Below, piece by piece: positions 1-8,615 of a stretch of DNA of 64,000 bases. The stretch's first letter is position 1, and the number at the start of each line of letters is the position of its first letter. The position numbers and the translations under genes were made by a program. This stretch comes from Kocuria sp. TGY1127_2. Its GTDB lineage: Bacteria; Actinomycetota; Actinomycetes; Actinomycetales; Micrococcaceae. The notes under the pieces are model-generated. The model saw nothing but the letters and a program-made list of their open reading frames with translations. It ran no database searches and was not told the DNA's origin. The stretch covers positions 310,001 through 374,000 of the forward strand of contig NZ_AP022834.1 of the NCBI RefSeq assembly GCF_013394385.1. Reading direction: 5' to 3'.

Positions 1-2
1 GG

Positions 3-1088
3 GAAGGAGATAGCCCTCGGCTTCACATCGAGGACATACCCGTCCCGGTGCCCAAGAAAGACGAAGCTCTCGTCAGAATCACCTCATGCGGCGTGTGCCA
101 TACGGACCTGCACGTGCTCAAGGGCGAGGTTGCCTTTCCGGGTCCGGGCGTGGTCGGGCACGAAATCAGTGGCGAAGTGGTCAGCATCGGTGAAGGCACC
201 GAGGACTCCGGCCAGATCGAGGTGGGCGCACCGGTGATCGGCGCCTTCATCATGCCGTGCACCGAATGCGAACAATGCCTCCGGGGCCGCGACGACCTGT
301 GCGAGAAGTTCTTCGGCGAGAACCGGCTTAAAGGGAATCTGTTCGACGGCACCTCACGGCTGGCCACCGCCGATGGCCGCCGATTGTCGATGTATTCGAT
401 GGCAGGCATGGCCGAGTACTCGGTGGTCCCGATCTCCGCGCTCACGCTGCGTCCCGCGAACGTTTCGCCCGAAGAAAGTGCCATCCTAGGCTGTGCCGCG
501 TTCACGGCGTACGGGGCCGTGCGCAAGTCTGGTCTGGTCGAAGGGGAAACGGTTGCCGTTGTTGCGGTAGGCGGAGTCGGGTCCAGCCTCATTCAGGTTG
601 CAAAGCACGAGGGTGCGTCCAAGGTCATTGCCGTCGATGTGACGGACGAAAAACTCGAATCCGCTCGTCGTCTCGGGGCGGATGAGGTCATCAACTCGAC
701 CAAGCGGGATCCCAAGGGAGCGGTCCTGGCCATGACTGACGGCAAAGGGGTACACATTGCGTTCGAGGCCCTTGGCCGCCCAGAAACCTTTACCCAAGCC
801 GCGTCCCTCCTCCGAGAAGGCGGGCGTATGGTTGCGATCGGAATTGCGCCAGGAGGTGTCTACGGCGAGGTCGAGATCAGCCCCTTGGTTCGCCGGGGCC
901 AGACAGTGACGGGATCTTTCGGCGCAGTCACCCGAGTCGACCTGCCCGCTGTCGCGAATCTCGCGGCGGAAGGAGGTTACCGGCTCAAAGAGGCCGTGAC
1001 TCGCCGATACGATCTGGCGGACGTCGACGAGGCCTACCAGGCGCTCGATCGGGGTGAAATCACCGGACGGGCCATCGTCGTCATGTGA
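3..1088 (+). CDS. Zinc-dependent alcohol dehydrogenase, 5' truncated
   Basis: Medium-chain zinc alcohol dehydrogenase, oxidising an alcohol (or reducing an aldehyde) with NAD(P). The frame is open to the window edge and codons before the GTG at 48 already read like the usual family N-terminus (HIEDIPVPVP), so the true start lies upstream and the GTG is internal. Visible: catalytic-zinc Cys in CGVCHTD and His in GHEISGEV, the structural-zinc cluster CTECEQCLRGRDDLC, and the Rossmann segment VAVGGVGSSLIQVAKHEGA. The MFS gene follows 52 nt downstream on the same strand. The family call is firm; the substrate is unknown. Confidence 0.9.
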   Translation, partial: EGDSPRLHIEDIPVPVPKKDEALVRITSCGVCHTDLHVLKGEVAFPGPGVVGHEISGEVVSIGEGTEDSGQIEVGAPVIGAFIMPCTECEQCLRGRDDLCEKFFGENRLKGNLFDGTSRLATADGRRLSMYSMAGMAEYSVVPISALTLRPANVSPEESAILGCAAFTAYGAVRKSGLVEGETVAVVAVGGVGSSLIQVAKHEGASKVIAVDVTDEKLESARRLGADEVINSTKRDPKGAVLAMTDGKGVHIAFEALGRPETFTQAASLLREGGRMVAIGIAPGGVYGEVEISPLVRRGQTVTGSFGAVTRVDLPAVANLAAEGGYRLKEAVTRRYDLADVDEAYQALDRGEITGRAIVVM

Positions 1089-1140
1089 CGGCGGCGAACG
1101 AGAATTTCACCCCAATGACGTACCGGAGCAGGATGTAAGC

Positions 1141-2346
1141 ATGAGCGAAAATGTGAAAAATTCATCCGCTTCCGGCTGGTCGCTCGCCGCCGCGGCCTAC
1201 ATTTTCACAACGGTCATGATCGGCACCACGATGCCCACGCCTCTGTACCCGCAGTATCAGGAGGTATTCGGCTTCGGAGGAATGATCACCACCGAGTTGT
1301 TCGCCATATACGCCGCCGGCGTGATCCTGGGCCTGATCCTCTTCGGCCGGTTGTCCGAAGCGACGGGACGAAGACCGGTTCTCATGGCCGGATTGGTCCT
1401 CTCCGTCATTTCTGCGGTCTTGTTCTGGACCGGCATCGCCGAGTGGATGCTCTTCACCGGACGAGTCTTCTCGGGTTTCGCCGCAGGGCTTCTGACTTCG
1501 ACCGGCACCGTGAGTGTGATGGAGAATGCGCCCAAGGGCCGCGCACGGCTCGGGGGAGCCGTGGCGACTGCCGCGAATATGGGAGGGTTGGGCCTCGGAG
1601 TCCTCATGGCCGGGGTTGTTTCCCAGGTGGCCCTGGCCATCCTGCCGGAGGGTTGGTCTCTGCGATCGCCGTACATGGTCCACGCAATCATGCTGGTCAT
1701 CGCCGGTTTGGCCCTGGTAAAGGTGAGGGACCCCGTGGACCGCAGTCACAAAGGATTCCGGCTCCAGACACCGGGCATACCGTCGGAAGCGCGGCGGCAA
1801 TTCGGCGCCGCTTCCGTGGCGGCCGTCGTCGGGTTCGCCACGATGGGAATCTACTCTTCCGTGGTGCCCAACGTATTGACCGGCGTCCTGCATGTGAAGG
1901 CGCCGGCGGCGGTCGGAATCATCATAGGGTTGGTGTTCCTGACATCGGCGGTGGCCCAGATCTGTCTGAAAGGGCTCGAAGATCGGTCCCTCATCCTCGT
2001 CGGGTCGTTGTTCCTGGCCGTAGGCATGGCCTTCAGCATCCTGGCCTTGTGGCTCGGATCTTTGTTTCTTCTGGTGATTGCCGCTCTGCTGAGCGGCTCG
2101 GGCCAAGGGCTACTCTTCATGACCGGAATGCGCGCCGTGACCAAAGCAACCCGTGCCGAACGCCGAACCGAGGTGACAACCAGTTATTTCGTGGTCGCGT
2201 ATCTGTCCATCTCGGTGCCCTCCGTGGCGGCAGGCCTCTTGATCCCCGGCTTCGGGCTCGCGCCCACGGGTTTTCTGTTCTTTGCCGTGATCGGCGCGGT
2301 CACGTTGCTGGGGCTGCTCAATCTCCCGAAGTTCCAGGGCAAATAA
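1141..2346 (+). CDS. MFS transporter, probable drug/metabolite efflux type
   Basis: A 401-residue major facilitator protein with about 12 hydrophobic segments. The loop between TM2 and TM3 carries the MFS motif A-like stretch GRLSEATGRRP. I chose the ATG at 1141 (MSENVKNSS) because an AGGA lies a few bases upstream and hydrophobic sequence begins soon after; earlier in-frame codons run back into the alcohol dehydrogenase tail. It ends 9 nt before the 3' end of the convergent LysR gene, with no clear terminator between them. Its substrate cannot be read from the sequence. Confidence 0.82.
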   Translation: MSENVKNSSASGWSLAAAAYIFTTVMIGTTMPTPLYPQYQEVFGFGGMITTELFAIYAAGVILGLILFGRLSEATGRRPVLMAGLVLSVISAVLFWTGIAEWMLFTGRVFSGFAAGLLTSTGTVSVMENAPKGRARLGGAVATAANMGGLGLGVLMAGVVSQVALAILPEGWSLRSPYMVHAIMLVIAGLALVKVRDPVDRSHKGFRLQTPGIPSEARRQFGAASVAAVVGFATMGIYSSVVPNVLTGVLHVKAPAAVGIIIGLVFLTSAVAQICLKGLEDRSLILVGSLFLAVGMAFSILALWLGSLFLLVIAALLSGSGQGLLFMTGMRAVTKATRAERRTEVTTSYFVVAYLSISVPSVAAGLLIPGFGLAPTGFLFFAVIGAVTLLGLLNLPKFQGK

Positions 2347-2354
2347 GGATGACT

Positions 2355-3254
2355 CTAGGGAGCGGTCACTTGGATCGTGTAGTCGAGAAGGGCCTTTGTC
2401 GCGGGCCTGAGTTGGGCACCCCGCCGGGTCAGAGCATGCACGTCGCGATACAGCTGGGGCGATGCCGCGGCAGGCCACTCGATCGCGTGGCTCGGCCGCG
2501 CTATGGGATTGATGCCATTGTCGAAGACCATATCCGGTAAAAATGCTGCGGCCATACCTGCCTGGACCAGATCGTGGTGAAAGCGCAGATCGGAGGACTC
2601 GTAGCTGACGCGCGGTTCGAATCCTGCCCGTCGGCATGTGCTGAGCGCCCACTCGGCGGCCGTTGATCCGCCGGTCTCGAATACCCACGGCACCTCCGCC
2701 AGCTCCTGCACAGTGGATACGGGCCACGGGGCGTAGGCGACGATGTAATCCCGAAATAAGTGGACCGATTTCATCTCGGTGTCCACTGGTTGCGGGCGAC
2801 CCGAGAATTCGTCCGTAATGGCCACGTCAATACGCCGACCGATCAAACTGGATATTGCCGCAGCGGGTTCGAGGAGTGCGAATTCCACAGTGACCTCCGG
2901 ATACGAGCTCTTCATGCGATGGAGGATCTCCGCGAAGTACGAGACCGCGAAAGAGCCGAAGGAGGCAAGGCGTACCGTGCCGTGGACCTCGCTCCGGGCG
3001 GCGTCCACCTCGGCTTCTGCGCTCTCGAGGACTCCTACAACCTGATCCGCTCGTCGTGCCAGCTTCTTGCCCATTGGCGTCAGGAGCATTCGACGACCGA
3101 CTCGCTCAGTGAGGTCCATGCCGACCTCTTTTTCCAACAGGGCGAGCTGCTGGGATACCGCGGCGGGGCTGATCTCGTGCGCTCGAGCCACCGAAGCCAA
3201 GCTTCCTCGCGAATCCAACTCACGCAGCAAAATCAAGCGGTGGACGTTCAACAT
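2355..3254 (-). CDS. LysR-family transcriptional regulator
   Basis: 299 residues, normal for LysR regulators. An N-terminal winged helix-turn-helix spans residues ~1-60 (LRELDSRGSLASVARAHEISPAAVSQQLALLEKEVG). An effector-binding domain begins near residue 90 with the usual GTVRLASFGSFA strand. The gene is divergent from the ectoine-hydrolase-like operon across a 148-bp spacer, the classic LysR arrangement, so it probably controls that operon and itself. Known ectoine-catabolic loci usually use a MocR-type (EnuR) or AsnC regulator, so a LysR here would be a different control. The ligand is unknown. Confidence 0.88.
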   Translation of the reverse strand: MLNVHRLILLRELDSRGSLASVARAHEISPAAVSQQLALLEKEVGMDLTERVGRRMLLTPMGKKLARRADQVVGVLESAEAEVDAARSEVHGTVRLASFGSFAVSYFAEILHRMKSSYPEVTVEFALLEPAAAISSLIGRRIDVAITDEFSGRPQPVDTEMKSVHLFRDYIVAYAPWPVSTVQELAEVPWVFETGGSTAAEWALSTCRRAGFEPRVSYESSDLRFHHDLVQAGMAAAFLPDMVFDNGINPIARPSHAIEWPAAASPQLYRDVHALTRRGAQLRPATKALLDYTIQVTAP

Positions 3255-3285
3255 GGCCGTTCCTTATCTTGAAAGGTGCGATCTT

Positions 3286-3363
3286 TAACTACAACTTAAC
3301 TATATGAGCAAGTTGTTCCCTCTTCTTCCGTCCCTGAGCCCCACATAGCATCGATAACTACAA
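3286..3363. promoter_or_regulatory. Divergent control region with two exact TAACTACAA repeats
   Basis: The 148-bp spacer between the divergent LysR gene and the catabolic operon contains the 9-mer TAACTACAA at 3286-3294 and again at 3355-3363, start-to-start distance 69 bp. It is AT-rich compared with its surroundings. Paired sites of this kind suit LysR binding (recognition plus activation sites), but no full T-N11-A palindrome is obvious. Confidence 0.45.
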
Positions 3364-3402
3364 GAACCGAGATGTGGCTCACAGAGTCCGAGAGGAGGGG
3401 AA

Positions 3403-4623
3403 TTGTCCCGGCAGAACATCGACGGCACCAGGGAAGCCCCGTTTTCCGTTCAAGAATTTGAATCCCGCCGTCAACGGGTCCGCGATCTGGCCGTCGAAAA
3501 GGGCTTCGATGCCCTTCTGATCGCCGATCCGGCCAATATCTACTATCTGACCGGGTACGACGCCTGGTCCTTCTACACGCCGCAGCTCCTGTTCTTTCCC
3601 GTCGATGGGGATCTCTATTTCATCGCCCGAGAAATGGATGCGAACGGGGCGCACCGAACGATCTCTCAAGTGCCTCGCGACCGGATTCTAGGTTACCCGG
3701 AAACGTATATCCATCAGGCAGAGATCCACCCCGGGGACTGGATTGCCCTATCTATCCGGGATCTGGGGTACGGGCGGCCGCTCCGCGTGGGATACGAGGG
3801 CGACGCCGCCTTCTTCACCGTTCGGACTTACCGCGCCTTGGCCGCAGGCCTGCCGGAATGGGATCTCCAGGAAGACCACAACCTTGTGAACTGGGTCCGC
3901 GTCACCAAGTCCGAAACCGAAATCGACTACATGCGCAAAGCGGGTCGGATCTGCGAGATCTCTATGAACGCGGCATTCGACGGGTTGAGACTCGACCGAC
4001 CGCAGAACCAGGTGGCCGCGGACGTGATGGCGGCTCAGGCCCGGGGGGACGGAACCGTGGACGGCGACTACGCCTCGATCGTCCCGATGTTCCCTACCGG
4101 TGCGGGCGCGGATACACCGCACCTGACATGGGCCGATACACCCACCCCGGCGGGAGTGCCCATCTCGATCGAATTGGCCGGAGCCCACCGGCGATACCAC
4201 GCACCCCTGGCGCGGACGGCGATCATCGGCGATCCCGAGCCTGAGCTCGCCCGCTTGGGCGACGTCACGGTCGAGGCTCTCCAGGCCGCGCTCGACGTCG
4301 TCCGCGAAGGCACCACCAGCAACGATGTGGCCGAAGCCTTTACCGCAGTCCTGCGGCGCAACGGCTACTCAAAGAATTCCCGATTGGGCTACTCGATAGG
4401 TGTCGGGTACCCGCCGGACTGGGGAGAGAGAACCGTCAGTATCCGAGAAGGAGACAGCACGGTTCTGCACACGAACATGACCTTTCACCTCATTGCCGGG
4501 ATGTGGCTGACCGGCATGGGCTACGAAGTCTCCGAGTCCATCAGAGTCACGGAAAACGGTTGCGAGACCTTCAGCAACATACCGCGCGGTCTCATTTCTC
4601 TCGATTCACGGAGGTACTTATGA
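3403..4623 (+). CDS. doeA: Ectoine hydrolase-like M24-family protein (DoeA/EutD type)
   Basis: 406 residues with a creatinase-type N-terminal domain (to ~residue 160) and a pita-bread M24 domain. It opens the pyrimidine ring of ectoine if it is a true DoeA. The similarity is what I recall of DoeA/EutD: TGYDAWSFY near residue 50, YASIVPMFPTG with PHLTW near 225-245, ELAGAHRRYHAPLART, then YPPDWGERT and MTFHLIAGMW. The M24 metal-binding Asp pair is replaced by Glu and His (ELAG...RYHAPL), as in the metal-independent DoeA/creatinase branch. Start is a TTG with GAGGAGGGG just upstream. It overlaps the next gene by 4 nt (ATGA). Xaa-Pro peptidase is the main alternative but is less likely given the lost metal ligands. 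Confidence 0.75.
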   Translation: MSRQNIDGTREAPFSVQEFESRRQRVRDLAVEKGFDALLIADPANIYYLTGYDAWSFYTPQLLFFPVDGDLYFIAREMDANGAHRTISQVPRDRILGYPETYIHQAEIHPGDWIALSIRDLGYGRPLRVGYEGDAAFFTVRTYRALAAGLPEWDLQEDHNLVNWVRVTKSETEIDYMRKAGRICEISMNAAFDGLRLDRPQNQVAADVMAAQARGDGTVDGDYASIVPMFPTGAGADTPHLTWADTPTPAGVPISIELAGAHRRYHAPLARTAIIGDPEPELARLGDVTVEALQAALDVVREGTTSNDVAEAFTAVLRRNGYSKNSRLGYSIGVGYPPDWGERTVSIREGDSTVLHTNMTFHLIAGMWLTGMGYEVSESIRVTENGCETFSNIPRGLISLDSRRYL

Positions 4624-5852
4624 CCACCCCAACAATCCCCACAACCCGCCTCGCCGGCAGAGCCAGCCAGTTGAAAGGCTCCGTGATCGACGCGTCAACG
4701 GCCTTGCTGGCGAGCCAGACCCACGACATCGTTCGCTTCGCGATGGGGGCTCCCAACGACGAACTGATCCCGACCGAGGACTTCGGACGGATTCTTGGTT
4801 CCGAGGCAGAAGGCCGATTCGGTTACGGCGCGAGCGAGGGCGAAGCCGATTTGGTCGATCAGATCGTTCGATACCAAGCCGAGCACGGCATCGAGACGAG
4901 CCCGGACCGGATTCTCGTGACCACGGGCGGAATGCAAGGGCTCGATATTGCATTCAAAATGATCGTGGACCCGGGCGACGACGTCATCGTCGAATGCCCC
5001 ACGTACACCAATGGAATCGGAACTGCCCTGAGTTATCAGGCCTCTATCATCGAAGCCCCCATGGACGAGAACGGACTCGTGGTTGAGGCGTTGCCCGATC
5101 TGGTCGAAGCGTCAGGACGACGCCCCAAAGCCATCTACACGATCCCGAACTTCCAGAACCCCAGCGGGACCACGATGACCCGCCAGCGCCGAGAACTGCT
5201 CCTGGAACTGGCCGAAGAATGGGACGCATACATCGTCGACGACGATCCGTACGGTGCGCTCCGGTTCGAAGGCGAAGAAGTTCCGGGATTCCTCGACCTG
5301 AGTCCCGGCAACCCACGGGTCATCCAGGTCCGGACTTTTTCCAAGATCCTCGCGCCGGGGCTGCGTGTCGGGTGGATGGATCTGGACCCTTCACTGCGAG
5401 ATATCGCCGTCAACGCGAAACCGGCCATGGATACGTGCACCAGCGTTCCGATGCAGAAAGTGGTCTCGGACTACCTGGCCGAAGGGAAGCTGGACGAGCA
5501 CATCTCCTGGCTGCGATCCGTGTACCGGGAACGCAAACAGGCTATGACCCGGGCCCTGGGAGACAGATTCGGGGACGACATCCGATCCACGGATCCCGAC
5601 GGCGGGTTCTTCTTGTGGATCGATCTGCAGGGAAAGTACTCCGGTATAGATACTGAGGAGCTGTTCCCCTCGGCCTTGCGCCACGGAGTCGCATACATAC
5701 CGGGACCGGCATTCACGGACTCCGGCAGCCAACGCCACTCACTGCGCCTGTGCTTCGCGACCTCTTCTCCCGAAAGGATTCAGGAGGGCGTCGAACGGCT
5801 CGGGGCAGCCCTGGACGAATTCGCGGCGGAGCGGCGAGGAACGCTCTCATGA
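4620..5852 (+). CDS. PLP-dependent fold-type-I aminotransferase (LysN/MocR-domain-like, no HTH)
   Basis: 410 residues. The PLP lysine lies in RTFSKILAPGLRVGW (near residue 243), preceded by IYTIPNFQNPSGTTM and YIVDDDPYGALRF, the pattern of class I/II enzymes related to 2-aminoadipate transaminase and to the aminotransferase half of MocR regulators. There is no N-terminal DNA-binding domain, so it should be an enzyme. Start: ATG at 4620 overlaps the previous stop (ATGA), with GGAGG nine bases upstream. It sits second in the operon and probably transaminates an amino acid released from the imported substrate, or one produced by the neighbouring deacylase. Its exact substrate is open. Confidence 0.85.
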   Translation: MTTPTIPTTRLAGRASQLKGSVIDASTALLASQTHDIVRFAMGAPNDELIPTEDFGRILGSEAEGRFGYGASEGEADLVDQIVRYQAEHGIETSPDRILVTTGGMQGLDIAFKMIVDPGDDVIVECPTYTNGIGTALSYQASIIEAPMDENGLVVEALPDLVEASGRRPKAIYTIPNFQNPSGTTMTRQRRELLLELAEEWDAYIVDDDPYGALRFEGEEVPGFLDLSPGNPRVIQVRTFSKILAPGLRVGWMDLDPSLRDIAVNAKPAMDTCTSVPMQKVVSDYLAEGKLDEHISWLRSVYRERKQAMTRALGDRFGDDIRSTDPDGGFFLWIDLQGKYSGIDTEELFPSALRHGVAYIPGPAFTDSGSQRHSLRLCFATSSPERIQEGVERLGAALDEFAAERRGTLS

Positions 5853-7081
5853 TTCAAACCGACGTCTTTACCACTGCCATGCAGCAGTTCGAGCGGGTGA
5901 CCGGGAGGATCGATGAGGAGAGCATCGTTGCGCTCGCGGAAGAGCTGATCCGAGCCGGAGGCGAGAACCCTGGGGGAACGGAAGAGGCGACCGTCGTCGC
6001 TCTTTCCGGAGCCCTGGTGGCGATAGGCGCGAGGATCGAAGTCGACGAAGTCGCTCCTGGCCGTTCAAACCTCATCGCCCGAATCGGCGGAGACGGCACC
6101 GACGCGGGCGGGCTGCTCTTCCTCGGCCACAGCGATGTGGTCCCGGCCGGATCCGGCTGGACGGGGGAACCTTTCGAGCCGCGCCGCTGGGGCGGTCGCC
6201 TGGTGGGGCGGGGCGCCGCAGACATGAAAGGTGGCCTGGCCGCCGTGGTCGTGGCCATGGCCGCGGTTCACGCGGAAGCCCCTGAAATACCGATGACGCT
6301 GCTCGTGACCGTGGACGAAGAATGTGATGCCTCCGGAGCTCAGCACTATGTCGCGACGGAACCTGCCGGGGAGTATGCGGGGTGCGTCGTCGCCGAGCCG
6401 ACCGGGATGCACATCATCACGGCCTGCCGTGGGGCGACCAACTTGCGCCTCGAAATCACCGGGGCCAGTGCCCACGCAGGAAATCCCGATGACGGCGCCA
6501 GTGCAATTCTTGCGGCGGGTGACGTGATTCGGACCGTCGAGGAAGATGATGCGAAGCTTCGTGCGCAACCGGATCCTGATCTGGGCCGGGCCTGCTGGAA
6601 CATCGGAGCTGTTCGCGGCGGACACGGAACCTCGATCGTCGCTGACCACTGCGAGCTTGCCCTGGATCGCCGAACTCTGCCAGGAGAAGAAGCCACGAGG
6701 ATTCTCTCCGAATTGCTGGCCGGGGCGAGCAGAGCGATTCGCAGCCGGAACCGCGCCGGGACGGACAGACTTTCGGTGACCGGATCCGTGGAGATGATCA
6801 TGCCCGGATTCAAGACTGAGCCCACCGACGGCTTCGTTACCGCGTGCCAGGACGCGGTCCAACGGGCTGGGGGGACCGGTGACACCGGCGTCTGGACCGC
6901 CGCTTGCGAAGGGGGATTCATCTCTCAGGCCCATAGCGTGCCTACGGTTGTTCTGGGCCCGGGCGACGTCAACTGCCAGGCCCATCAACCCGACGAAAGC
7001 GTCGAGATCTCTGAACTTTTGACCGCTTCGAGAACCTATGCGTTGATCGCTCTTCAGCACTCGAATTCCACGACCCCTTGA
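5849..7081 (+). CDS. M20-family metallo-deacylase/peptidase (ArgE/DapE/ACY1-like)
   Basis: 410 residues. The dinuclear metal centre of M20 enzymes is visible: His-Asp in LGHSDVV, the bridging Asp in GRGAADMKGG, and the Glu pair in VDEECDASG. A dimerisation lid follows (residues ~185-300) with SAHAGNPDDGASAI. Members remove acyl groups from N-acylamino acids. Next to a DoeA-like ring-opening enzyme, the natural job would be deacetylation of N-acetyl-diaminobutyrate, which in known ectoine degraders is done by DoeB/EutE of a different (aspartoacylase-like) family. The role is inferred. It starts in a 4-nt ATGA overlap with the aminotransferase gene. Confidence 0.83.
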   Translation: MIQTDVFTTAMQQFERVTGRIDEESIVALAEELIRAGGENPGGTEEATVVALSGALVAIGARIEVDEVAPGRSNLIARIGGDGTDAGGLLFLGHSDVVPAGSGWTGEPFEPRRWGGRLVGRGAADMKGGLAAVVVAMAAVHAEAPEIPMTLLVTVDEECDASGAQHYVATEPAGEYAGCVVAEPTGMHIITACRGATNLRLEITGASAHAGNPDDGASAILAAGDVIRTVEEDDAKLRAQPDPDLGRACWNIGAVRGGHGTSIVADHCELALDRRTLPGEEATRILSELLAGASRAIRSRNRAGTDRLSVTGSVEMIMPGFKTEPTDGFVTACQDAVQRAGGTGDTGVWTAACEGGFISQAHSVPTVVLGPGDVNCQAHQPDESVEISELLTASRTYALIALQHSNSTTP

Positions 7082-7136
7082 CCGAAAACCATCGAACCGG
7101 GTGGACCCACCACTCGCGCACCTTCGGGAGGATGCC

Positions 7137-8615
7137 ATGTCCCAGACACCCGTCTACGAACCACCACCGATCACCTCCGAGATAGATATGACGGTCGACG
7201 AGAAGAAGACCGCTCGCAAGTCCGTCGCAGGATCGGCCATCGGTAACGCCATCGAGTGGTTCGACTACGGCATCTACGGCTACCTTCTCGTCTACATTTC
7301 GGAGCTATTCTTCACCTTCGACGAGGACGGAAGCGCCCTGGCCCGTGTCATGGCCTTGGGCACATTCGCCGTGTCGTTCCTCGTTAGACCATTGGGCGGT
7401 TTCATCTTCGGGCCCTTGGGGGACCGGTTCGGGCGCCAGAAGGTTTTGGTTCTGACGATCGCGTTGATCAGCACTTCGACGGCGTGCATCGGTTTGTTGC
7501 CGACCTATGACCACATCGGTTTCCTGGCCCCCGTGCTACTGATCCTTCTCCGCGCGATCCAAGGCTTTTCCGCTGGCGGAGAGTACGCGGGTGCCGCGGT
7601 CTTCATGGCCGAACACGCGCCGGACAATCGCCGCGGCATTTACGGGTGCTTTCTCGAATTCGGGACACTCGTCGGCTACAGCGGCGCGGCGATTCTGTGT
7701 ACGGTCCTCACCCTCATTGTCGGTGAAGACGGAATGCTGGCAGGCTGGTGGAGACTTCCCTTCGTTCTGACCATCCTGATGGGCATACTCGCCCTCTGGA
7801 TGCGGCGTCACTTGCATGACCCTGAAACATTCACCGAGGACGTCGAGGAAGAAATTGACCACCCCTCGGCCATCAAGGCCTTGGGCAATCTGCTGAAGAC
7901 CTATCCGCTTCAGGTGCTCAAGCTCATCGGTTTCGTCACGCTGCTGAACGTCGCGTTCTATCTGGTGCTGACCTACATGCCCAGTTACCTGTCGGCGACG
8001 CTCGGTCACGGAACCGCCGAAGCCAACTTCTCCTTGGTCATCATCCAGTTGGTCATGATCGCGGTGATCGTCCCGTTCGGTGCGTTGAGCGACAAGATCG
8101 GGCGGAGACCTATCCTGATCACAGCATCCCTCGGATTCGTCCTCTTCTCCGTTCCCGCCGTGATGCTGATCCAGGTGGATTCGTTCTTCACTCAACTCCT
8201 CGGAATCGGGATCCTGGGCCTGTTCCTGGTCATGCTGATCTCCACGATTTCCGCGACTCTCCCGGCGCTGTTCCCAACCAAGGTCCGCTATTCCGGATTC
8301 GCAGTCGGATACAACATCTCGACCGCGATCTTCGGGGGCACAGCGGGCATGTTCAACGAATTGCTCATCAACAAAACGGGAAACGCGCTGATCCCCGGCT
8401 GGTATCTGGCGATAGCGGGCGTCATCGGTTTCATCTCAGTGCTCACCTTCAGGGAAACCGCAGGACGTTCACTGCGTGGAAACGTTGTTCCAGGCACCGA
8501 CGACGAATTGCGCGTCGCCCGCGGCGAGGAACTGATCGGCGCCAAGACGGGGTCGATCCCGGCAGTCGGGGAATCCGCTACATCAAACTCTGATTCGAAA
8601 GAAGGTAAACGTTGA
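7137..8615 (+). CDS. MFS transporter, metabolite:H+ symporter (ProP/MHS) type
   Basis: 492 residues, about 12 transmembrane segments. The signature GNAIEWFDYGIYGYL near residue 40 is characteristic of the metabolite:H+ symporter branch (ProP, ShiA, KgtP), and GDRFGRQKVL follows TM2. I chose ATG 7137 because GGGAGGA lies directly before it. It probably imports the compound degraded by this operon; ProP-type carriers accept compatible solutes such as proline, betaine and ectoine, which fits. The last codons overlap the following SDR by 4 nt. Confidence 0.87.
   Translation: MSQTPVYEPPPITSEIDMTVDEKKTARKSVAGSAIGNAIEWFDYGIYGYLLVYISELFFTFDEDGSALARVMALGTFAVSFLVRPLGGFIFGPLGDRFGRQKVLVLTIALISTSTACIGLLPTYDHIGFLAPVLLILLRAIQGFSAGGEYAGAAVFMAEHAPDNRRGIYGCFLEFGTLVGYSGAAILCTVLTLIVGEDGMLAGWWRLPFVLTILMGILALWMRRHLHDPETFTEDVEEEIDHPSAIKALGNLLKTYPLQVLKLIGFVTLLNVAFYLVLTYMPSYLSATLGHGTAEANFSLVIIQLVMIAVIVPFGALSDKIGRRPILITASLGFVLFSVPAVMLIQVDSFFTQLLGIGILGLFLVMLISTISATLPALFPTKVRYSGFAVGYNISTAIFGGTAGMFNELLINKTGNALIPGWYLAIAGVIGFISVLTFRETAGRSLRGNVVPGTDDELRVARGEELIGAKTGSIPAVGESATSNSDSKEGKR

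Noticed and set aside
1162-2106. Long minus-strand open frame (314 codons) inside the MFS gene
   Set aside because: It is fully antisense to a membrane protein with clear family motifs, and its product is a His/Arg/Gly/Asp-rich, hydrophilic sequence without domain features, as GC-rich antisense frames usually give.
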